Position numbers and translations under genes: made by a program
DNA from: Meandrina meandrites
Lineage: Eukaryota; Cnidaria; Anthozoa; Scleractinia; Meandrinidae
DNA: 64,000 bases
Direction of reading: 5' to 3'
NCBI GenBank assembly: GCA_963693305.1
Contig: OY855913.1
Span: 21,851,114-21,915,113 of the forward strand
The notes under the pieces: model-generated
What the model was told of the DNA's origin: nothing
The model's input: the letters and a program-made list of their open reading frames with translations, nothing else
Database searches by the model: none
Shown: piece after piece, positions 21,826 through 35,358 of the stretch
How positions within the stretch are numbered: the stretch's first letter is position 1
Layout of the letters: the number at the start of each line of letters is the position of its first letter

Positions 21826-21896
21826 GTAACGTCATTATGAAAGCGAAAGTAACGTCATTATGAAAGCGAAAGTAACGTCATTATGAAAGCGAAAGA
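21826..21896 (+). repeat. 23-bp tandem repeat, three copies
   Basis: GTAACGTCATTATGAAAGCG followed by AAA is repeated three times in a row with no visible change. Each unit contains an ACGTCA (CRE-like) half. Confidence 0.9.
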
Positions 21897-24800
21897 GATA
21901 AAACAGTGTAGTCAGTGTATCTTGTAACAATCATTACAGAGTTACATGCAGAGACAATTCTTAGATCACACCTAAAGCTGGTACTGTACAAAAGCACTTG
22001 ATATTTTCCGTGGTACACGTGCATGGTCACCTTTGAACACATATAGAATCTTCGAGTCGTAACACCGAACACCGTTCTCCGAGGAACCAGAGGGAGAAAG
22101 GTGTCTTGGAAGTAGGTGAACATCAAATATTTCGGGTATTTATATGTACATCTTTTTCTTTTATAAGAACCATTCTATGAGAACGTCGAGGCTGAGATTT
22201 CAGATTTCAATGTATGGGCTAAAATAAGAACATCCTCAGGCTCAGCCAAATTTTACGTGTTCTTATATCTTTTCATCAGAATATTCGGCGGTCTAGGGTG
22301 TGGAAACAGAGAATCTAAAATTAGAAAACTGGCCGAAGTATAACACTATTGAAGAATTGATATTTAAGAAAATGGGGACGATTGTACTGAATATAACAGA
22401 AGTTACATTTTTAAAAACCTTTCTTCGCTTTTTTTTACAGGGAAATCATTTTACTGATAAGTTTATAGTGCAAAAATGGTGTAAAATGACTCAAAATCAT
22501 GGCTAGTTTTTCCTGAATCTTGCGCGAGCTTCTGATCTTCTATGATAAATAATCTCGATATGAAATGATTTGAATCAGTTGAGTACTAGTAGTTTTATCT
22601 ATTGAATTATTTAAATGGCAGAAATGAATTTCAGTGAAATAAATAAATAAAATAATATTCATTTGTACGGTATATCTGGGTGAATCCCGCGAAAAGGTGT
22701 CCGACTATCCCTCCCGACCCCTAAAGACAGTTTTGCACCCGCCCTACCCGCCAAGGTAGTCGTGTACATTATCACGTCATATTTTTGTTGTGTCAAAAAA
22801 TGTCGTCGTTCGATTCTGTGGCCTTCTTTCTTCGGCTTCGGTGAAAATTGCGGCGAAATGGCTTCTTCATTGCCGTTTGAGGTAATTTATTTACTACTTT
22901 ACTCATCTAAACAGCCGTTTGTTTCACTTCTAGTTATCTAAAACCCGTACATCCGGTACATATGACACGTTCACTGCGGACAGAAAAATATTTCTCGTTG
23001 AGTGATCTGTTTTTGAGAACACATTTTTTGTTCTGAGGAATTTACACAAAGAAACCAAACCTGCCTTGATTTGTATCCAATTCAACTGAAAGAATGTTAT
23101 TTTTACAGTTCAGTTTACTGATGTATGTGTCGCTAGTCAAAGAACCTCTCATTGCGTGAGGGCTTTCAAAGTGGTTTCGTTCAACATCATGCAAATGCTG
23201 TGAAATTAACCGTGTTGTGGAACCGCGAAGCAAGCACGCAATCTTTTAAAACCGCTTTTAGTTCGTATAGACGCTATTAGCAAGGTCTTACGTTTTGAAT
23301 AAGTAGTATATTGGTGAGCATTTATCACAAAAACGAATTGAAAGTTGCTCAGCAATTCAGGTAAGCTGAAATTTTAGGTCGATTTATTTTTAGCTTTCTC
23401 AACTCATTGTTTTATTATTTCAGTTCTGTAATTGATTGAGTAGAGTTTGAGGCGTTGTAAGCGTTGTTCGCCAACTCTTATATGTCTTACTTGTCGTTCT
23501 CAGCTGAGAATTACAGACCTTGAATATTTATAACCCAAAATGTAGGCAATTTATAGGTTTAGCTTAGAAATTGATTCAATTTCTGCCTATTAAAAACCCT
23601 GACTGTATGCTTTGCATTTTTACATTGGTACGGTACATGCATAATATTATCCAAGTTTGGTAATTTTCTGGTTTCATTTTGTTTTTCCTACGTGTGACCT
23701 TCAAACAGTGACAAGTAATGCTCGCTTGTTTATTTCGTTCCTTCTCAGATGCAAAATCCCATCTACTAATTTCAAAATAGACCAAAATTCTTCAACTGTT
23801 GCAAGACTCCCCAGAGGGCAAATGTTCAGACATTTACGTAGTATGGTGTGTATGAGAAAACCGCAATGAAAAGAATCAAAAGAGATTAATATTTATTACA
23901 ATTTAACCATGCAATGAATAAAATTTTGCGCATATATTTATATTTTTATAATTGTTGACTCACCAAATTGTAATCTATATTTCTAGTTAATTAGTACATA
24001 GCAAAGGGTTGGGAATAAATTATGGTAAAATTTAAGAGTGATGCTGGCAGATTCTTACCGGTATTTGAGCACCAAGACTCCTAAGAGAAATTTTAACCAT
24101 GCATGAGAGGTTTTAAAGGCCCCTATTAATAGTAATATTGCATTGTTTCAAAGACTAATAGCAACAGAAGTGGTCTACGTAGCCAAAGGCAGCTAGGCTA
24201 ACACCTGTTCCTGGGTTTAAATACATTGACCTTCGTCGAGCCTATCTTTCATGCAAACAAATTGTTTTCTGATGGCTTAAACTTGTTCAGGTTAGTGAAT
24301 GTGCCCTCTAGATCTGCGGGCTACCAAAGAAATGATATCTTGTACCCTGAAGGCAATAAACACAAGTTGCACAACTCTAATAAAAAATCCACGCACTAAT
24401 TGAAAACAGAGTCATTATTTAAATGGAACACCTGAAATTCAGCCCATTTCACACACCATTAACTTTCAGACTTGCTGCGGTTAAAAAATTATCGCATGAT
24501 TAAATACAAAATTATTTTTTTATTTATTTGGTTGGTCATGCGATAAGTTGTATAAATAGCTGTGTAAATAATATAGCTTGCACTGCGAGAAACTTTTAAA
24601 TTTGGCGTGTATGAATTCAATGCATTAGGCACATATCAATTCCTCTTAAAAATAATTGATGGTCATAGACAGCGAAGTCTGCAGGGGGGACATATAGATT
24701 ATAATTAAATATTTGCCTCCCCTGGGTGATAAACCCTTTCATTTAGTGATTCTTAGCTTTGTTCAAGCCCACTACCATGTTTATTGACAGAAAATTGTAG

Positions 24801-25325
24801 ACTTAAATTTTTACCTCACATACAGTGAGTTTGTTCCTCACATACAGTGATTTCTGGAAATAGATTCAGAGTAGTTACTCTTAGTAGTTGATGTTATAAT
24901 TTATGCAAGCTGGCGACATGTTCTAAAAAAACGTCCAAACTGCAAAAACAAATTAATAACAATTTCTGACAGTTACTCCTAGGTTGTAATGTTAATTGGT
25001 TGCGGGTTGCTATTTACTCAACAACAAGTAATTAATTTCTGTGAGACTTTGAGGTACCTGTAATTTTATAATTTGTAAATATCTATGAAGTGAAAACCCG
25101 AAACACACAAAAATTGTATATAATATATAAAATACAAATTTTGTGTTTAACTATATTATCATTCAGATCCATCTTACATTGATCTCGTTGCAGACTGTAA
25201 ACATGACAGAATTTATTCCATGGTCTCGATCACAGTCTGTGCATTCAAGTACCTTAAATTAATTGCTTTATTTTTCAGAATTATTCAGGGTTGCCTTCAG
25301 CTACATAAGATCTCTGCTGTGTACA

Positions 25326-28300
25326 ATGGTTCCTGCTGTTCTAGCAACTACAGCCAGGCAAGACGGAACAACTTTAACACAGAGGTGCAAGGCCAGCTCA
25401 CCGTCGCGTATGTTTTGCAGGTCCAAAGCCAACAAAATGTTTCATTGCAAGATCTGTCTTTCAGAGTGTCCTAACAAAAAGGGACAAAAGCTAGACAAAT
25501 GCACTTGTGTATTTTGTAAAGAGGTGTGTTTTATGCTGTATTTTGTCGTGGTCATGTCTTCCACGCTGTATGAGGAATATGTCCAAAACAACATGCATTG
25601 AGGCCCTGCCAGGGGGAGTCCCATGCATGATTTTGCTTGCCTGAATTTTAAAATGTCCAATGCAGCGTTTTCATGTTGTCAGACCTCTCAACCTCAAAGC
25701 ACCAAAAATCTGGAGATTGACGTAAAAAAATCTGTAGATTTCAGCCAGCCAGAAATGAAATAATACAAAGAAACTGTATCCTACAGCTTGTAACTCTGAT
25801 TATCGTGAGATTTTTGTGTCTCATCGTGAGACCGAACTGAAAACCACGAGCCTCTCAACAAAATCATTAGACTTGAGAGGTCTACAGGTGTTATACATTA
25901 GGTCACTTGACATCACTTTTGAAATTTTGGTGAGAAAGGTTGTCTTTTTTCGTCATTTCCTTCTATGCATGTGCTGTAATTACTTTTTGGACCATGTTGC
26001 TTGTCGGAATTTACCCTGGCAGGCCCTCTGTATATTTAGTACTTGTGCGACTGCAAGACTAGTTCAGACGTATTTAGTAAATTGATATGATAGGACCCTC
26101 ATCTTTATAAGTCCCTAAAATAATATTAAGTGATCACTGCATTAATTATGGGAATGGAATAATCTTATAATAATAAAGTAACATTTTGTATTGAACTGTC
26201 GGAATCTTTTACTTTTCTATCGATTTGTTTGTGTAGAAATGCTTGAATATGGTCACACTTAATTGGGTTTTATCCATAGATTTGAAAGTTAGAACCAGCA
26301 TTTATCAATTCACTTGATGTTAATGTCTCTGGAAGTAAAAGGGTGAAATTATTTCATTTAATATGTTTTTTCCCTCAGTGCCTTGAAAAGTATGTGTCTT
26401 ACTCAATTAACAATGGTAATGTACTGAAGCTATCCTGTCCTGATGCACTATGCACAAAAAGTGGTTACATAACAAGGAATGAGGTAAGCGGGGTTTAATA
26501 GATCGTTTTCACGTGACATCATCAGGTACTAAAATCCAAAACTAAAGAGACACCAAAGTTTGCAGCCACATCAGGCATAAGAGGTACTAAAATGGTATCT
26601 GCTTGCAACTTTTCAGCCCAGTAGCATCCTTCGTTTGGAAACCAGTTATGGCAGTGCGTGACATACAGTTATGATCATGTTTGTCAAAAAATATGCATTT
26701 ATCTTGTGGCTTTTTGCCATTTGAGAAGTTAAAGTAGCATGGAATGTGTTTATGTAAATGTCTGTTTGTCTAGTACAGATAATCAGTGGCCTAGATGACC
26801 AAAGTAAGTTCCAGATGTTTACAGTATTTTCCGGTCGCCATATTGGTGCACCACAGATGTGCACCAATATGACGGATCCATACTGGGCTCTGTAAATTTG
26901 TGCAAAACATTTCAACGAATATCTCAAGTTTGGGATGGCACACAGACCTAAAACTTGGAGAAATGACTAATTTACTTATTTCCTATAATGTCCTTTTTTG
27001 TTCACCCCATTCAATGAATGGTTCTTCAATTTATATTTTTATTGCGTGACAGTGAAAACGATATAAATCTCAACAATTTTAAAATATATTATATAATTAG
27101 TAATGTGAGATAGTGAGATGTAAAGGAGATGTGATTGTAAAGTTTACATTAACTTAATAGGTGTTATTTCATTTATCCTAGATTTCTTTGCTGGTTAGTG
27201 ACGACTTGTTTCAGAAGTATGAGACATTACGCAAAAAGAAAGGTACTTTGTTACAACTTGTGCTTTCAATAAGCACTGATATCGGCTGACAAAACAGTCT
27301 ACAGGCTCTTTCGCTCTACCTTGAATTGGTTAAAGAAGTTGCATGGCTAATTTTCCCCGCTAAACAGTCATTCCATTGCTTTACTCAAACCAGCTGACTA
27401 CATCAAATTTTATTGAAACCCCGGCCCTGTACTACTGTAACATTCCCAGGGGGGGGGGGGGGGGGGGTATAGATGCTTGTCATCTCATTTAGGGGTGTAA
27501 ATTATGGATTGTTTACTAAGAGTGTTTAGGACAGAACACTGGTCAATATAAGATAAGGAAAGTGTTAAGGATATGTATGTGAAGATATCAAGACGCTAGT
27601 GAAAAACCAGCTTATTCCAGCCAGTGGGGTCTCATTTAGGATTGCACTAAAAATTATGCATAGTTTACATGTATAAAATGCCAACATGCTGTGTTGGCAG
27701 TCAAGACTGATTCAAAGCACAAAATGCTACATTTTAAGGGCGATTTACATGGTACGACTCTTACTCTAAAATGACTTAAAACCATTTACACATGCGTGTC
27801 GTAAGGATGTGGTAGGTTGATCTACAGTAGGGGATTGGTGTTGTAGTCATGGCGTAAGCTTGATGCATGTGAGAAAGTTGTACTGTGTTAATAAAACTCA
27901 TTAAACCAATGACGTGTGCCCAGATTGGTCTCCTTTAGGGGTTTAATTCCAAGTTTCCGACAAGCATCCCAGTCCTTTTCATATAAGGGAGTCGGACCTG
28001 CCCCTCTCTACCTGGCTGTGCAGTGATGAACAGGAAAATAAAGGCATGGCCGCAATTAATGGCACAAACTTGTATTAGGCTTAGTCAAAAATTGCACAGC
28101 ATGTAAAATTCATCTGTTACTTTTTGTTCTGTTACAGAGGTTGCTATAGATAAAACAAAAACCTTTTGTCCAATGGCCGGTTGTGAAGGAATATGTGATG
28201 GACTGCCAGGTGTCGCACAACCCGCAGTCTGTCATGAGGTAAGACAACACCTTAACCTGCATGTTTGCAGAAAACTAAATTAAATGGTGGCAGGCAGTTG

Positions 28301-31300
28301 ATAGAAAGTGTCTTTTATGATATCAGTGCTGTCAGACGTGCAATTGAGTTACATCTTTTTTTTTTCCAGTGTGGGTATACTTTCTGCTTTGCCTGTAAAG
28401 AAAATTGGCACACCACCATGACATGTGATGAGTACAAGAACGTGATCTCTGATTCTGAATCAGGAGCAAGGTAGAGCATTTTTACATAGTTATGTTGTTT
28501 ATAGGGAGGTGCAGTGGGCTAATGGTTAGTACGCTGGATTCCGGAGCGAATGGTCCAAGTTCGAGCCCTGGCTGGGGCACTGCGTTGTGTTCTTGGGCAA
28601 GACACTTTACTCTCATCTAGTGCCTCTCTCCATCCAGGTGGATTGATGGGTACTGATGAATTTACTGCTGGGGGTAACCCTGCGATGGACTAGCATCCCA
28701 TCCATGGGGGGAGTAGAAATACTCGTAGTTACTTCATACTACGGAAACTGGGATAAGCTCCGGCTTGATGAGCCACTAGGCTCATATGCAGACTTTTACC
28801 TTTTATGTTCTATTTGTTTGAACTTGGTTTAACTCTTGTTATAGAGTGATTTTCTGTTGAGCGTCGTAAAACCAAAGCCATTAAGTTATCACTCTGGTTA
28901 CATCATAAAGGACACAGACAATCCAGTGAATCTATCAAAACTCAAAGCAAATATTAGATGTAGCTGACATGAAATGTGAGAAAAACTGTGCAAGTGAGTC
29001 TTGATTGGGTTTGATGGAAGTTTTTTAATTTAAAACCAATCCGTTAATTAAGTTAATGGAAAACCAAAGCAAATGGGAATTGCTCTAAATTCCAGTCCAT
29101 AGATAAGTTTATGCAGGGAGGTATTTGGGAGGGGCCAAGGAAAGTAATGTAGAATTCACATTGAATATGACAGATTTGTGGATATTCTGAGAGAGAATGG
29201 CGAAACAGGAGACATCAAGGAATGTCCGCTGTGTCAAGTGCTGATAATGAGAGAAGCTGGATGTGCTCAGATGATGTGTGGTAACTGTAAACACATCTTC
29301 TGTTGGCACTGTCGCAAGTCTCTGGATGTAAGCAATAATTATTAGTGATTGCTTTAACATACACTACTGTAGTACAACTGTGTCACAGTTGAGTTATTAG
29401 TTTTCCCAATAGTCGTATAAAACTTGATGTTTGCAAAGAAATTACTTAATAAATCTATGGATCTAAATGACAAAACCTTTACAACCAAATGTCGTCTCCC
29501 AGGCATTGTGATTCAAAGTTACAAGCAGATGAGACTAATTAACTTTGAAAAAATGTTCAGACCAACAGTATTTCAAAAACCCATGTACACAATCCATCCA
29601 TTTCAATGTTCTTCACTTTTGGCCATCCGTACGTTCTTTAATTTGTATTTGCTGTGATATTGAAATGTTTCTCAAATTCACTGTTTTAAAATAGTGGTCA
29701 TTTTACATTTCACTGTTTTTTATGGCCATTTCCCATGCCTAAATTTGGCTAAAATCTGTAACACAGCCCCGGGGGGGGGGGGGGGACTCCCATATGAAAT
29801 GGACGGGGATGCTCGTCGTCTCGCTTAGGGGTGTAAATTCCAGATTTTGGTCTCGCTTAGGGTGCTCTGGGCAAAATGTCATTATTTTTAGCCGTCAAGG
29901 TCTCGTTTAGGGTTGCATGCGAAGAAATAACAAAAACGAAAGAATTTTGAGTTACTCTTTTAGGGGTCTGCATAACGTTCGGCCACACCCAGATTGGTCT
30001 CTTTTAGGGGTTAAATTCAAAATTTCCAACGAGCATCCCCGTCCATTTCATATGGGAGTCCCCCCCTGGAACACAGCTCCTTTAAACTGTAAATTGGTAA
30101 TTAGGCACCAACATTTATTAAATAATTTAATCAGGGCTTTCAATAGTTTTGTATAGTAGCGGACATAGTTGTGAAAGCGCCGGAGGTGAAATTTTTCTTG
30201 GTGCCTCACGAGTGCCAAAGGTGCAAGCACCTAGGGGGGTCTGGGGGCATGCCCCCCATGAAATTTTTTATTAAAAATAAAACACTCAGAAATGCGTTTC
30301 CAGGGTTTCTCTGTTTCCCAGGCAGGGCTTCAATTCCGTTCAAATGATAAGCAAAAGAAAAAGAGTAATGTGGCCGTTTTGAAGAATTTCATTGCTTATT
30401 TTGTTATCCTCTAGTCAGTAAGTTGAGTTAATGAGATGCTTATTAAGTAAAAAAATGTCATAGTAAAAAAAAAAAAAACAAAAAACAAAAAATATTCCCA
30501 AATATTGGTATCAGAGTACCGGACGTGGAATGGGAACGACCGGATGATACGTCTTGCCTCCGGCCTCAAACGAAAACCCCAAATTTTAATTATAATTTTT
30601 TTTAACTTTCCCTCCTTGTATGAATTTGATTTCATCATCACCTGCACTGTATCTTTTTTCATGCCATGTGTCACATAGGGCAAGACAAAATTTAATTTAT
30701 TGTGAATGAATAATTTTTGAAGACAAACTTAATTTGGTTTAAAAAAACAATCCCTAATAAAGAGAGGAAGTAATAACTGAGTTGATAGTTATTTGAATTT
30801 TTGTTTTCTACAGAGCGATATCATGTTGAGACATTATGATAAAGGTCCTTGCAGAAACAAGCTAGGCCACTCACGAGCATCACTGTTTCTACATCGAACA
30901 CAGGTTAGTGCTTAAATTTTTTGGAAACAAATATTATTTTTGAATAACTAAATCCTCAGTATTTTTTTTTTCACAAGTGCCATGCCAGTTTGTCTCAGAA
31001 CGACTGGAAGCCTCAGTAAAGATGGGATTCCAACCAACCCACTCACAAGATCCCTAAAGTTCAATATTTGATTTAATGTCCAGTTTACAAATTAAATTAT
31101 GCAGTGCTCGCGTTTGTTCACCACAGGACACCCAGTCCCAAGGTCCCCTCGTTTTAACATCCAGTTTGTAAATGATTTTTAGTACTTTCTTTATAATATT
31201 ATTTTGTTTATTTTTAGGTTGTTGCCGGATTTGCATTCTTTGGATTAATGGTGTTAGTGGCATCTCCCTTTCTGCTGTTAGTCTCGCCCTGTTTGCTGCT

Positions 31301-31334
31301 TTCAAAGTGTCTTTTCCGTAAAGGAGAAATGTAG
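25326..31334 (+). CDS. RING-between-RING E3 ubiquitin ligase, RNF144A/B-like, membrane-anchored
   Basis: Exons 25326-25523, 26379-26483, 27182-27242, 28138-28238, 28370-28470, 29153-29327, 30814-30903 and 31218-31334 join in phase to 315 residues (RNF144 proteins are about 290-300). RING1 is at residues 40-100 ([25 protein letters not shown]). IBR is at 130-175 ([21 protein letters not shown]). RING2 is at 213-242 (CPLC, then [19 protein letters not shown]), with Cys226 the likely thioester cysteine by analogy with the family. [15 protein letters not shown] and a hydrophobic helix (about 281-303) near the C-terminus match the RNF144 tail anchor. RBR ligases take ubiquitin from an E2 onto the RING2 cysteine before passing it to substrate. 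The acceptor of exon 6 (GTAATGTAG) lacks a good pyrimidine tract but fits phase. The start at 25326 is the first ATG after the acceptor at 25278. Confidence 0.92.
26839..26871. repeat. 12-bp hairpin in RNF144-like intron 2
   Basis: CATATTGGTGCA (26839-26850) and TGCACCAATATG (26860-26871) are perfect inverted repeats, likely the centre of a MITE spanning part of 26500-26940. Confidence 0.65.
27449..28000. mobile_element. poly-G-ended MITE, copy 1 (RNF144-like intron 3)
   Basis: Starts with about 17 G, then GATGCTTGTCATCTCATTTAGGG. It ends ATTCCAAGTTTCCGACAAGCATCCCAGTCC ... CATATAAGGGAGTC in inverted order. It shares TTAGGGGTGTAAATT and CAGATTGGTCTCCTTTAGGG words with copy 2 (29769-30067). 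It is longer than copy 2 because unrelated sequence fills its middle. Confidence 0.7.
28505..28795 (+). mobile_element. tRNA-derived SINE, plus copy (RNF144-like intron 5)
   Basis: The head is tRNA-like: an A-box region GTGGGCTAATGGTTAGTACG and a B box AGTTCGAGCCC. The body has CTTGGGCAAGACACTTTACTC and CCTGCGATGGACTAGCATCC. About 290 bp, ending near GCAGACTTTTACCTTTTATG. A minus-strand copy is at 42722-43009. Pol III-type SINE of the kind with a conserved central domain. Confidence 0.88.
29769..30067. mobile_element. poly-G-ended MITE, copy 2 (RNF144-like intron 6)
   Basis: Inverted repeats of about 35 bp: GGACTCCCATATGAAATGGA then CGGGGATGCTCGT on the left, and their complement ending GGGAGTCCCCCCC on the right. 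Interior carries repeated TCTCGCTTAGGG/TCTCTTTTAGGG words. The left end is a run of about 16 G. Confidence 0.9.
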
Positions 31335-31422
31335 GGCAAATTTGGTCAAAGAAATTTCGAACTTTGTTACCCATTAAAATTTTGTCACAAAAACGTTAGC
31401 TTTGGTTTTGTAAAAATAATAA

Positions 31423-31428
31423 AATAAA
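31423..31428 (+). terminator. possible poly(A) signal of the RNF144-like gene
   Basis: AATAAA about 90 bp after the stop codon, in AT-rich sequence. A second AATAAA is at 31861-31866. Confidence 0.5.
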
Positions 31429-31429
31429 T

Positions 31430-34400
31430 TGCCTCTTTAAGGAGGGATTTCTTCCAGAAAGGCCACTCAATTAAATTCCACTAATGAAGTAATTATTGTC
31501 AAAAATTGCATGTCATTGACGTTAAGCTGTTTTGGTAGCAGCAAGTTAATTCTGTAAAACAGAAAATGTTAGGTTAAGGTTTTTAAAAGAGAAATCATGT
31601 TGTAAAATTGAAGTGTTCTGTTGAAATTTAGATTCAAACCTGTGAAGTGTACACATGTGTCTGTTAGACAGAAAAAAAAAACACCTTACTTGAGTTTGGA
31701 AAGTACATTGTTTTAACTGTGAAGAAAAGGTCTTGGCAGAGGCAAATTCTGCAAGGGTCTCATTTATGAAACTTGTTCAGTTCCAGTTAGTTTCTTTACA
31801 GTTCTTTATTAATGGAGGTTGCTTCCTTCATAAGGAAATACACATCTTGAGTTAGCTGTTAATAAAAGTTCTTTGCTTTTTTTATTGTGATTGTTTGTGT
31901 GATATCTTCTCAAAGGCATAGTATGCATTCCTGTTCATTATACACCTTCAAGAATTGTTTTTTGCCGCTGTCAATCCTATGGCAAAAGCTAACGAACCTT
32001 CAAATGCAGAAACAAACAAAATAGATCGAAATCTACCAATCACAACTGACAGATGTGACCTTAGCTTTTGAACCAGTTGAAGTGAACTTGTTTCCAGAGA
32101 ACTGGTTGAAAGCTGCGAAAAACATAAACCACTGATTGAGCACTGACTTTTGCACGTTATTGAAAGGCACAGCAATCATTTACCTTACTACTGTTAGTGG
32201 CAAGTTGGGGGAAAATCGCTAAATTTAGTACCAGTACCCGCCAAAATCTGTCTGGGTCGAATTTAATACAAGTTAGATTTAAGTACCCCTGGCTCCCATA
32301 CCCAAGGGAAAACAAAATGATACAAAGTCGACTTGAAAAATTATTTAATTAGACAATGTTAAACATGTACCGGTACCTGAAATCAAGGAAGGTCCTGAAA
32401 ATTTTCATGAAATGGTCAAATTTAGGTTAAAGAACATTTTGAAACATCATGAACAGTTGTGGACTTCCAAGACAGTACCTGAAGCCAGTTTTTGAGTCAG
32501 TAACTTGTTTTCTATGTACACAAAAAACAAAACCAACGGATCATTAACAATGACATAAGCCATGCCTGCACCCACTCCAACAGAGAGGCAAAACAATACC
32601 AGCCACCCAATTGCCCATATACTACATACATAATCAACATTAATAAAATGTTGATGGAATATATTTTACTTTTCATCAATTTCTAATCAGTCACTCACAA
32701 CTGCAATTAATTAACATTGATTCGATTGTTGTCATCTCTCAGTTTAATCAAAATGTAATCCATGAAATGCTTTTTAACAGTGTTAATAGAACAGGATAAA
32801 TATCTGACTGTTCAAGTTCTCTGTTTAATATTTGTAACAAGGATGCATGTATTATATGATTCAGCTGTTGTCAGCATGCTTCTCAGGTTGGTTTTAGTTA
32901 TAACCAACTTCGTTCTAGTTATATTCCACCATTGTGCCATTTTATCATATTAGGCCGAGAGAATGCGCAAAATAACAGGTTAGTACACTGTAAAACAGGG
33001 CAAAAAATACGGACAGAAAGCGGAGTAACAAAATGGCTGGACTAAACAGCCCAAACTTTGACTTGTTGACAGCGCTCGGAAAATACCGGTATGTACATTA
33101 TGCTAAACCATTGAATAAGGTGTATGCAGTGCGTGTGGTGATAATGAACAGTACCACATGAAGGCAGTGCTCAATAATATTTGTTTCATTTGAATGGTCA
33201 CACAAATTTCATGCACAAATTCACGTAAAATAAAAAAAAAATTTCATCGGGTACTGTTCCATTCAGAAAACTTCACTAAAAAATTTTATCACCTAACCAT
33301 AAAGATTTAATTAACTTTATTGATTAAAACAACTGAAGATACATCAGTGATAAAATGGAATTCATGCATAAATGTCAAAACTAACTACATTAACTATAGA
33401 AGATAAAACACTTGTCTCATACATGTACAAACTACACATCAGCAGGCAGATATTGTTCATGATATCTGAATAAAATTACTTGCCTTTCAAAGTATAGGTT
33501 ATTTCAAAACTAATTCCTACTGCAGATTACACAATTTATGAGTGAGATTTTACTTGTTCTTTTGCAAAAAACGTTCTTGGTTGACAACATCATACTCGAG
33601 GGTTAATAAATTCCCAATAAAACATTTTCCATCTGCGGCACTGTTCTTGTTTTAAACACTTGAACAAGCCACTGTTTATATGATGCCGTGGTATACTTAA
33701 GGATGTAGTATATATGTCTTATGCAGTAGGAAAAATAGATACTTAGGGTTAGTTCACAATAGTGACAGAAGCAGAGTTGGAATCAGAAGCATGTTATGAT
33801 CTAGTGAAATTCGACAGAGAACGAAGGCAGAGGCCTCAGCGTTCACATGAGACTCGCAATTGGTTTTTGATTGCCTAATTTCTTCTGCAAATGCCTCAGA
33901 TTACCTTGTCCTCACCAGCGCATAAGTGATGAATCAGTATCAGATTTCATTAAGCTTTTAACACTGTTTCTTTAATTAACAGGGTCATGTTGTTCCTTAT
34001 GCTTACGCCTCCGCTACTGATCTTGTCACTAGTGTAAGCCAGCCCTCAGACATCTAGTTTCCAATTAATGTAGTGGAAACATATCAACCTCTAAAGCATT
34101 TTAATCTGTTGTCAACTGATTCATGACTTTGTACTTCAATGCTTATCTAGTCATCTGAAAAAAGGCACAATTTAAAAATAATTGCCAAGGCTGGATGTCT
34201 GTTAGACACCAGAGACGAAACAATTGTCTAACAACTGTAACATTCAACATGCAGAACCTGGTTGTGGCTGAATAGTGCTAACAAAACCAACTATGCTCCC
34301 TGGTGGATAGCATTGTCAATCCTTTGTACAAACAGTACCAGGCTTGTTACATTATTTATACAGAATGATGCATAGGGTACAATAGTTATTACAACAGAAT

Positions 34401-35354
34401 AGGAAAATCTTAAAATTTCTAGATTTCAGAAGAGATGACCTCTTCTAATATTTCCTCTAAAAAATAAAGAAGTGTATCAACTTTCATACAGAGAAACTGT
34501 AACCGTTTGAATAAATGAATCAGTTTCTTTCATTCTATGTCTAAAGGAAAACAAAATTTCAAAACCTAAAACAAATATATCTGAATGGTGCAAGAGGTTT
34601 TCCTAAACATGACTGTCTATTGCAAAGTGATATATTAATTTGCAAGATGTCTAAATGACAACAAAGGGTTCTGTTTACAAAGAGTTTTAAAAACAAAGTG
34701 TACACGTATGTGTGAAATGGTAAAAAGGCTACAACTTAATGTTTCGTTTTTGTGTTAGGTATGTGGTATTTTGTATTTTCACGATATGACCTGAAATAAA
34801 GACAGAAAATGACAAACAGCTCAATAATATTATTTTTGATCTATTTCTCAGATTAATTATAGAAATTAGTTTAGTAATGGAATAGAAATTGGTCACTGAT
34901 GTTATTATTGTTGTGGTAATACTACTCTGGTTTCTGATTTTCATTAGAATTTGTTGTCAGTGATGTTTGGCCATTAAGTTGAACCACCATCACTGCTCAA
35001 AATTTTATAACTTGATGTATCCAATTTTAATCAAATAAACCAGACTTTGCAGTCAATTATGATACAGTAATTGGACAAGTTTATTTAAATCTGTCAAAGC
35101 TGGCCATAAAGCACCAAAAAATTGATTTAAAATTTCAAGCATGGTTACTACTTGTATGTAAATGCCCAACTAGACAATGTCACGAGTCTTATCATATAAA
35201 ATGCAAATCGATGATAAAATTTAAGGAAAAATGTCAACATACACTGTTTGGTAACTAAAAAGGTAGGAGTTTCTTGTTGTAATAATTGTGCTGTAATTGA
35301 ATTATTATGCACGAAGAGGGAGAGGGGGACCAACGACTACTCGGGGAGGGACGG
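31430..35354. other. long AT-rich intergenic stretch without recognised gene
   Basis: No coding exon or RNA gene recognised. It contains one probable MITE (33743-34048). The remainder shows only short ORFs. Confidence 0.5.
33743..34048. mobile_element. probable MITE with 30-bp degenerate inverted ends
   Basis: Left TTAGGGTTAGTTCACAATAG then TGACAGAAGCAG. The reverse complement of the right end is TGAGGGCTGGCTTACACTAG then TGACAAGATCAG. The ends are similar but diverged, and no clean target duplication is seen. Confidence 0.55.
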
Positions 35355-35358
35355 TTAA

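Larger units (their letters stand above)
20610..25278. other. intergenic region without recognised gene
   Basis: Contains poly-G (21423-21444) and a 23-bp tandem repeat (21826-21896). A possible small exon ATGGCTTCTTCATTGCCG with donor GAG|GTAATT lies at 22858-22881; joined to the RNF144-like exon it meets a stop, so it could only be a 5' UTR/uORF exon. CTCACATACAGTGA is duplicated at about 24818-24850. Nothing else recognised. Confidence 0.5.

Noticed and set aside
22858..22881. Coding first exon of the RNF144-like gene
   Set aside because: Joining it to the next exon meets a stop; kept only as a possible uORF exon.
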